This document shows, piece by piece, positions 33,615-39,075 of a stretch of DNA of 39,075 bases (positions are counted from its first letter, which is position 1; each line of letters begins with the position of its first letter). The position numbers and the translations under genes were made by a program. The notes under the pieces are model-generated. The model had not been told where the DNA came from. It did not search any database and was given only the letters and a program-made list of their open reading frames with translations. The DNA is from an uncultured Parabacteroides sp. (lineage in GTDB: Bacteria > Bacteroidota > Bacteroidia > Bacteroidales > Tannerellaceae): the NCBI GenBank assembly GCA_949287365.1, contig CASEGC010000058.1, forward strand, positions 1-39,075, in the 5' to 3' direction.

Positions 33615-33672
33615 ACGACATCAGGATTATCCGATAAGGAGAAACCTTCCCGCGAGGGAAGAGGTATCAAGA

Positions 33673-33715
33673 GGAGGCACGCCGGGATACGTTGGCGCGC
33701 CTCCTTTATTTTTAT
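33673..33715 (+). terminator. Rho-independent terminator of polA
   Basis: GGAGGCACGCC (33673-33683) pairs with GGCGCGCCTCC (33694-33704, one mismatched pair) around a 10-base loop and is followed by TTTATTTTTAT. It begins about 60 bases after the polA stop. Confidence 0.85.
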
Positions 33716-33731
33716 AGGCGCGTGACGAATA

Positions 33732-33950
33732 GGGGAAAATGTTCGGTAGCCGGGAAGAAAACTTGTAAACCCGGCGGGAAAAGTCAGTAACCCCACGGGG
33801 AAAAGTCTATCTTTAGGCTAAAGATATGTATCTTTAAGCTGAAGATATATATCTTTAGTCTTGCGATATGTATCTTTAGGCTAAAGATAGAGAATTGTCC
33901 GGCAGGTAGCGAACTTTTTCCTATAGTGTCCGAAGTTTTTTCTCTCTCCT
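33732..33950. repeat. Tetra-palindrome intergenic element, copy 2 (core 33808-33889)
   Basis: This fills much of the 461-base convergent gap between polA and the deacetylase-esterase gene. Four 19-bp units of TATCTTTAGNCTNAAGATA type start at 33808, 33829, 33850 and 33871, an exact 21-bp period with the same TG, TA, TG spacers as copy 1. Units 1 and 4 are identical perfect palindromes; units 2 and 3 are degenerate at different positions from copy 1. On the left, GGGGAAAA-like units lie at about 33732, 33752, 33776 and 33797. On the right, complementary GAACTTTTTC and GAAGTTTTTTC lie near 33910 and 33930. Confidence 0.85.
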
Positions 33951-34011
33951 TTTCCCTTTTCTCTCCTATCGAAATCCCGTCAAAATAACCGCGAGCCTGA
34001 ACGTCCGGAGA

Positions 34012-34052
34012 AGATAAAAAACGGCCGTACCCGAATCGCGGGCACGACCGTT
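34012..34052 (-). terminator. Rho-independent terminator of the deacetylase-esterase gene
   Basis: On the minus strand ACGGTCGTGCCC and GGGTACGGCCGT form a stem with two mismatches and a loop of about 7 bases, followed by TTTTTTATC. It lies about 25 bases past the stop. Confidence 0.8.
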
Positions 34053-34075
34053 AATGAAAACGTATTCGTGTGTCA

Positions 34076-35926
34076 CTAAAGCGCCGGATAAATGTATTTC
34101 CAGATAAGATTCAGCTCCGCTTGCATATCCTCGTTGAATGCGGTCATGGCGATTACGGCGTTCTTGTCCGGAATGACGAGGATGAACTGCCCGTTGGCGC
34201 CATCGGCGCGGAACGCGTTATGCCGGCAACGCCACATCTGATAGCCATAGCCTTGCAGCCAATCGCTCTTGGGGTCGCCCTGCCTCATCTTGGCGCATTC
34301 CTCTTTCGGCGTATAGGCCGGATAAGAGGGCACTTGCGGCGAGGAGGCCTCCTCTATCCACGACGCGGGCAGCAGACGCTCGCCGTTCCACTCGCCTTTC
34401 TGGAGCAGGAATTGTCCTGCCTTCGCCAAATCCTCGGTCTTCAGGTACAATCCCCATCCACCGCAGGTGATACCCTCGGCGCTCTCTTTCCAAACCGCCC
34501 CCGTGATACCCAGCGGACGGAACAGGCGGGGATAGAGATAGTCGATGACCTTCTCGCCCGTCACCTTCTGGACGATGGCGGAAAGCATGTAACTGGCGAG
34601 CGTGTTGTAGACGTGACGCGAGCCCGGCTTCTCCTCGATGGGTCCCGCCAGGAAGCCCTTTATCCACGCCGTGTCTGCCTTGCGTATGCGGTCGGTCGGC
34701 TCGGAGGCGTAGCCCGTGGTCATGGTCAGCAAATGGCGCACCTCCATTGCGGCCAGATTCTCGCTCACCCGCTCCGGCGCTTGCTCGGGGAAGAAAGAGA
34801 CCACCTTGTCGGTCACCTTCAACTTCCCTTCCGCCACGGCGAAGCCCACCGCCAGCGAGGTAAACGTCTTGCTCACGGAGTAGAGCAGGTGCGGCTTGTC
34901 CGGCGCACCCTCGCCCATCCATTTTTCCTTGAGCACTTTCCCGTCCTTCACGATCATGATGCTATGAATGTTCTGCTTTTCTTTCTCCACCGCCTTCAGA
35001 TAGCGGTCGAAAGCCTTATCCATCTTAGCGGAAGCCTCGCCCCGGGGCAGGCTTTTCGTCAATTGGTTCATGCTGATAAGTTGGATACCCTTGTCCGCTA
35101 TCGCGCGCCGGATGTCCGGGTCCGTCAGCACGTCGGTCACTCCTTGGCGGTCCGCCGCCACGTCCTCGTATCCGATGTGCATGACCGTCTCCATCTCCGA
35201 GTCGGCGTACGCCGGATGGTCGAGGAAGATGTACCGTTTCCCCGGTTCCAGTTTCGCCAGCATGCGGGTGAAGCTCTCCTTTTTCTCGGCGGATGTCCCG
35301 GATTTCCCGTCGTACGAAACGAACGAATAGCCCTCTTTCTTCCCGTTCGCCGAACCGATCACGGACAGATGATATTCCTTGCCCAAACGGTTCACCATCT
35401 CCCATACCGCCGGATCGAACGACATCGAGCCCATGTGCCCCGTCAAGTGGCTGACCCAAGGGATGTTCCTCAACGCCAATTCGATTTGCGCCCGGAACTC
35501 CCGCTCAATCTCCGCCAGGTTCCACTTATTCTCCCTGACGCTCTGCCCGGGATAAGCCGGATTCGGCGACATCATCGGGAAAAAGTACCCATTCTTGTCC
35601 ACCAAGCTGGGGCAGTCGGTCAACGGCCGCCACTTACAATTCTCCCACTCGCTGGTAATCGCCAGATGCACGCCCACATCCAGGCCGGGATTCTCCCGCA
35701 ACATCTTGACCGCCTCAGGGAACCACGCCGCGACCGGCATGACCTCCACGCAGGTCCCTATGCCCTGCGTATAACAATCCACGCAAGCCTTGTTGACGGA
35801 ATGGAACGCGCCCAGGTCGTCCATCCGGACGACTAAACGGGCCGCATTCTCCTGTGCGGACATTGATAAATTCAATGTCGCCAACAAGCATATAACTAAT
35901 AATCGGTTTATATCCTTCAACCTCAT
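34076..35926 (-). CDS. ChbG/YdjC-type deacetylase fused to a serine beta-lactamase-fold esterase
   Basis: The 616-residue protein has a signal peptide (LLVICLLATLNLSMSAQ). Residues about 28-295 match the ChbG/HpnK (YdjC) carbohydrate deacetylase family: RMDDLGAFHSVNKA (Asp36/37), LDVGVHLAI (His87) and WVSHLTGHMG (His160/164) are the metal and catalytic landmarks. Residues about 305-616 are a class C beta-lactamase-type serine hydrolase with LLYSVSKTFTS (Ser350, Lys353), VYNTLASY (Tyr440) and GANGQFILVIPD near the end. The first domain would remove acetyl groups from amino sugars, the second could be an esterase or amidase. Both halves look intact in one frame. Its start lies 15 bases after the susD stop, so it belongs to the glycan cluster and acts outside the cytoplasm. 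Confidence 0.85.
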   Translation of the reverse strand: MRLKDINRLLVICLLATLNLSMSAQENAARLVVRMDDLGAFHSVNKACVDCYTQGIGTCVEVMPVAAWFPEAVKMLRENPGLDVGVHLAITSEWENCKWRPLTDCPSLVDKNGYFFPMMSPNPAYPGQSVRENKWNLAEIEREFRAQIELALRNIPWVSHLTGHMGSMSFDPAVWEMVNRLGKEYHLSVIGSANGKKEGYSFVSYDGKSGTSAEKKESFTRMLAKLEPGKRYIFLDHPAYADSEMETVMHIGYEDVAADRQGVTDVLTDPDIRRAIADKGIQLISMNQLTKSLPRGEASAKMDKAFDRYLKAVEKEKQNIHSIMIVKDGKVLKEKWMGEGAPDKPHLLYSVSKTFTSLAVGFAVAEGKLKVTDKVVSFFPEQAPERVSENLAAMEVRHLLTMTTGYASEPTDRIRKADTAWIKGFLAGPIEEKPGSRHVYNTLASYMLSAIVQKVTGEKVIDYLYPRLFRPLGITGAVWKESAEGITCGGWGLYLKTEDLAKAGQFLLQKGEWNGERLLPASWIEEASSPQVPSYPAYTPKEECAKMRQGDPKSDWLQGYGYQMWRCRHNAFRADGANGQFILVIPDKNAVIAMTAFNEDMQAELNLIWKYIYPAL

Positions 35927-35941
35927 AGCTCACACGATTTA

Positions 35942-37534
35942 TTACCAACCCGCATTCTGTTGAGCCGCCAATGTCGGATTCCTCAATAAATCGTCCTGCG
36001 GGATCGGCCAGATGAAACGTCTGTCGGTATAAGGGATGAATACGGCGCTCGCATCATACCACTCCGGCTTGATTTCCCCATTGATGACGAACGCACCTTG
36101 ATTCTTGGAGTTGTTGTAATTGATCTTGGCGGGAATGCCACCGGACGGGCAGATATCGTCGTTCGCCAAGCGATGGATATCCTCCCAACGACGCCCTTCC
36201 CCGTGGAACTCAATTCGTCTTTCCCACAAAAGAGCCTCAAGAAGCGCTTTCGTGTCGGCGAAATCGGAAGCTTGGTAAGCCTGCGTCTCCGGCGAAGCCA
36301 AGGAACGGTTCCGGACCTGGTTCAATAAATCCAAAGCCTCTTGCTTGTTCCCGATTCGCAATTCGGCCTCGGCCTTGTTCAGCAAGACCTCCGCATAACG
36401 GAGATGAGGCGAGTAAGCATCGTCCACCTGCGGATCCCCGTACTTATCCTCGAAATAGTAATCGTCGCTCGAGCGGTACATCAGCATAGCCCGTCTCTTG
36501 TCGTCCGGTAACCAATACGAGGAGTTGTAGATAATGGGCGAGGTCGTGCAGAGCGTCCGTCCTCCCTCACGGGCGGAAATCATGTGGGCGAGTGCGCCGT
36601 TCACGCCGGGATTGTCCGACGAGCTGTTCGCGATGGAAAAGATTGATTCTTTATTATCGGAGTAAGCCGTGAAGGGCGTGGAGGGATCGCTCTCCAGTTC
36701 ATACAATCCGCCTTCCAGCTTATCGGCCTCCGCGATGACGTTGTTCCAATCGCACATGTGCAAATAAATACGGGTTTTCAGCGCGATCGCCGCCCCTTTC
36801 GACGCTCTCGCTATTTTATCGGTACTATTTACCTCGGGCAGATATTCCTCCGCCTGGTTCAAGTCGGCCAATATCTGGGCGTACGTCTCTTCCACGGTAG
36901 AACGCCCGATCGCCAGTTGCGCCTCTATATCGGAGGTGTTGTTAACCGGCTGGGTATAAATCGGCAAGCCGTAGTTATTGTTCCCTTCCATGCCGTAGGG
37001 CAGCGCATAATGAATCGCCAGCACATGGTACGTCAACGCCCGCAAGAAAAGACATTCCCCGATATATGCGTGTCCCTGCTCCTCCGTCAATATACCGCCA
37101 TCGATGGCGCCCTGAATACCTTTTATCACGGTATTGTAACGGCTGATAGCCTCGAAAGAAGCATTCCACAAAGCGGTATTATTCGGTGTCGTTACGGTAT
37201 AAATCGCAGTATAAGTCTTATCGAAGAACGTAGCCGTGGAGACCATATCGTCGCCCCGCATCTCACCCTGCAAGATGCTGGCGGATCCCAACGGATAACC
37301 ACGCTCATACGTACCGTTCGGCGTATAACGGCTGTTCTGGGCGGCGTCGTACGCCCCTATCACGGACAACTCGCACCGCTCAGGCGAGGAATAGGCCGAG
37401 ATCTCCGAGAATTTATCCACTGGTTCCAAATCGATAACATCGCTCTCACACGAGATGAACGCCGAGCTGAATCCCAATGCCGCGCAAGAGAGAATGATAG
37501 CTGTCCTTTTTCTTATATTCGTTAGATGTGACAT
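35942..37534 (-). CDS. SusD/RagB family glycan-binding lipoprotein
   Basis: The 530-residue lipoprotein has a lipobox (FSSAFISC, Cys near 29) and the SusD start VIDLEPVDKFSEISAYSSPE. Helical repeats follow (YIGECLFLRALTYHVLAIHYA, GLPIYTQPVNNTSDIE, ARASKGAAIALKTRIYLHMCDW). The C-terminal region has LRYAEVLLNKAEAELRIG, LNQVRNRSLASP, ERRIEFHGEGRRWEDIHRL and the ending RRFIWPIPQDDLLRNP. It pairs with the SusC-like receptor encoded just upstream. It is complete and unlike the first SusD in detail, so a different glycan is likely. It precedes the deacetylase-esterase gene by 15 bases. Confidence 0.95.
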   Translation of the reverse strand: MSHLTNIRKRTAIILSCAALGFSSAFISCESDVIDLEPVDKFSEISAYSSPERCELSVIGAYDAAQNSRYTPNGTYERGYPLGSASILQGEMRGDDMVSTATFFDKTYTAIYTVTTPNNTALWNASFEAISRYNTVIKGIQGAIDGGILTEEQGHAYIGECLFLRALTYHVLAIHYALPYGMEGNNNYGLPIYTQPVNNTSDIEAQLAIGRSTVEETYAQILADLNQAEEYLPEVNSTDKIARASKGAAIALKTRIYLHMCDWNNVIAEADKLEGGLYELESDPSTPFTAYSDNKESIFSIANSSSDNPGVNGALAHMISAREGGRTLCTTSPIIYNSSYWLPDDKRRAMLMYRSSDDYYFEDKYGDPQVDDAYSPHLRYAEVLLNKAEAELRIGNKQEALDLLNQVRNRSLASPETQAYQASDFADTKALLEALLWERRIEFHGEGRRWEDIHRLANDDICPSGGIPAKINYNNSKNQGAFVINGEIKPEWYDASAVFIPYTDRRFIWPIPQDDLLRNPTLAAQQNAGW

Positions 37535-37562
37535 AATATTTCCATTTTTAAAAATTGATATT

Positions 37563-39074
37563 TTAGAAAGTTACATTAGCCCCGAAAGTGAACGACCGCT
37601 GCTGCGGCATACCGCCGTTATCCACACCCAAACGCGTGCTCGTCTCCGGATCCAGACCGGAATAAGGCGTGATCGTGAACAGATTCTGTCCTTGGATGTA
37701 GAAACGCAATTTCGACATACTCAGTTTCTCCGCGATAGCCTTGGGCAACGTATAACCGATTGTCAGGTTCGAGAGCTTCAGGAAATTCCCGCTCTCCACG
37801 AAATGGGAATCGGTAAATCCGGAGTTGAATATCTTCGTGTCATACCCGTATCCTATTCTCGGAGTCATACCATCGCCCGGTTGCTCGGGAGAAACCCAGC
37901 GGCCTAAAATTTCCGTGCCGTTATTGTAGAAGTTCGTATTCAACAACATCGAACGGGACTGGTTCATGATCTTGTTGCCGCCCGAGAAACGGAAGAACAC
38001 GTTCAAGTCAAAATTCTTATACGTAACGGTATTTCCCCAGCCGCCGTACCAAGTCGGCATGGAAGAGCCCAAAACCTTCCGGTCGTCCGTGGTCAACGTA
38101 GAAGCCTGCGACACGTCGCTTGGATTATTAGGGTCATAAACGGCGTAATCATAAGAGCCAAACGTATCGAATTGCACCAACGAACCATCCGCCTTACGCC
38201 AGATTGGATTACCGTTGGCGGCGTTCACACCATAATAATCATATCCGTACAAAGATTTATAAGATTCCCCCTCACGGATAATGGTCCAGTTATCGATGAT
38301 GTCGTTACCTCCATACAACTCTTCCACCCTGTTCTTCACGGTCGAGAAATTGAAATTCGTTTGCCATGTCCAATCGTTCGTGGCGATTATCGTGGCGTTC
38401 AGCGTCAGCTCGAAACCGGAGTTCTTGATCCGTCCGATATTATCGTAGTAAGAGTTCAAGGGAACACCCATCGTCGGGGCGGTCGGGACCTGAAGCACCA
38501 AGTCTTTCGAGTTCTTCTGCCAGTAAGCCAGTTCGAACGAGAGCCGGTTGTTGAAAAGCGTACCGTCCAGACCGATATCGAACGTCTCCGTCGTCTCCCA
38601 CTTCAGCTGGTCGTTCCCCATCTGCTTCCAGGCGATGCCAGAGTAAGGCCCGTAGAGGACACCCTCATACGTGCCGAGATACGTGAAATCGCTACCCAAC
38701 TGGGAATTACCAATCGTAGCGTAGCTGGCGCGGATGCGCAAGTCGTTGAACCAATCATTGATGGGCGCGTCGCTCCAGAATTTCTCCCTCGACAGACGCC
38801 AAGCCACCGAGGCTCCCCAAAACGTACCCCAGCGATTGTCCTCCGGCAGACGGGACAAACCATCCCAACGCACGGAAGCGCCGACGTAATACTTGCTGTC
38901 ATAATTGTAGTTCGCGCGGACCATATACGAGGCCAATCCGTTGGACGATTTATATCCTTTCACATCTTTCTCGTCGAACGTGTTGGAGATGATATGCTCC
39001 TTGAAGAAATTATCGGACAGCTGCGAGACCTCCGCCATGGTGTACGCTTGCGTCTCGTGCGTATATTCCTGCAC
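37563..39074 (-). CDS. SusC/RagA family TonB-dependent receptor, C-terminal half (5' end beyond right edge)
   Basis: Only the last ~503 residues are visible; the frame is open at the right edge. They show the SusC barrel with YNYDSKYYVGASVRWDGLSR, FWGASVAWRLSREKFW, LRIRASYATIGNSQLG, WETTETFDIGLDGTLFNNRL, FELAYWQKNSKDLVL and the family ending GQNLFTITPYSGLDPE, QRSFTFGANVTF with a terminal Phe. It forms the outer-membrane channel for the glycan captured by the SusD to its left (28-base gap). The plug, regulatory-like domain and possible signalling domain lie outside the window. Confidence 0.93.
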   Translation of the reverse strand: MQEYTHETQAYTMAEVSQLSDNFFKEHIISNTFDEKDVKGYKSSNGLASYMVRANYNYDSKYYVGASVRWDGLSRLPEDNRWGTFWGASVAWRLSREKFWSDAPINDWFNDLRIRASYATIGNSQLGSDFTYLGTYEGVLYGPYSGIAWKQMGNDQLKWETTETFDIGLDGTLFNNRLSFELAYWQKNSKDLVLQVPTAPTMGVPLNSYYDNIGRIKNSGFELTLNATIIATNDWTWQTNFNFSTVKNRVEELYGGNDIIDNWTIIREGESYKSLYGYDYYGVNAANGNPIWRKADGSLVQFDTFGSYDYAVYDPNNPSDVSQASTLTTDDRKVLGSSMPTWYGGWGNTVTYKNFDLNVFFRFSGGNKIMNQSRSMLLNTNFYNNGTEILGRWVSPEQPGDGMTPRIGYGYDTKIFNSGFTDSHFVESGNFLKLSNLTIGYTLPKAIAEKLSMSKLRFYIQGQNLFTITPYSGLDPETSTRLGVDNGGMPQQRSFTFGANVTF

Positions 39075-39075
39075 G

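Noticed and set aside
34070-35836. Long plus-strand open frame of 588 codons
   Set aside because: It is antisense to the deacetylase-esterase fusion over nearly its full length and is rich in His and Arg in low-information patterns. The minus strand has all catalytic motifs and a signal peptide, so this is a GC-driven shadow.

Overview
This window looks like a chromosomal segment of a gut-type Bacteroidales bacterium. The evidence is two SusC/SusD pairs, Bacteroidetes-type promoters (TAnnTTTG, with TTTG about 20 bases upstream at the best one), lipoproteins with short lipobox signals, and a serine-type sulfatase. Several families of intergenic palindromes suggest a Parabacteroides-like (Tannerellaceae) genome. 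The genus is an inference from memory of such repeats and was not tested. I see no rRNA, tRNA, CRISPR array, integrase, transposase or phage gene.

Left part (1-9.7 kb): the 3' end of an outer-membrane beta-barrel gene, then a leftward run of a YitT-family membrane protein, a Tat-exported Gfo/Idh/MocA oxidoreductase, a secreted alpha/beta esterase and a LOG-family nucleotide hydrolase. Next comes a tightly overlapping operon of D-2-hydroxyacid dehydrogenase, AlkD-like DNA glycosylase and a TIGR02757 protein. Rightward genes follow: a fused SpmA-SpmB-type membrane protein, ybeY and a small lipocalin-like lipoprotein.

Middle (9.9-19.2 kb): a polysaccharide-utilisation-like cluster made of a secreted Asp-box beta-propeller (sialidase-like), SusC, SusD and a serine-type sulfatase. 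It points to a sulfated, possibly host-derived glycan. A lipoprotein serpin faces it convergently. No dedicated regulator (hybrid two-component, ECF sigma/anti-sigma) lies inside the cluster.

Housekeeping block (19.4-25 kb): mnmG, a perfect parS-type site, uvrC, dtd, a MazG-like pyrophosphohydrolase and deoC, all rightward and nearly abutting from uvrC onward. Then (25-34 kb): an outer-membrane protein, a broken small-secreted-protein remnant, a DUF3244 protein, a TPR/transmembrane/HTH regulator, a YefM-YoeB toxin-antitoxin pair with a readable promoter-operator, a polyprenyl diphosphate synthase and polA.

Right edge (34-39 kb): a second leftward glycan cluster with a SusC (cut by the edge), SusD and an unusual two-enzyme fusion, a ChbG/YdjC-type deacetylase joined to a serine beta-lactamase-fold esterase.

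The non-coding DNA is unusually structured. Two copies of a ~200 bp element each carry four 19-bp palindromes on an exact 21-bp period, five copies of a ~65 bp multi-arm inverted repeat sit between genes, and GGAGTTAG-type repeats touch stop codons. These repeats, the deacetylase-esterase fusion, the TPR-HTH/DUF3244 neighbourhood and the serpin are the most interesting items.
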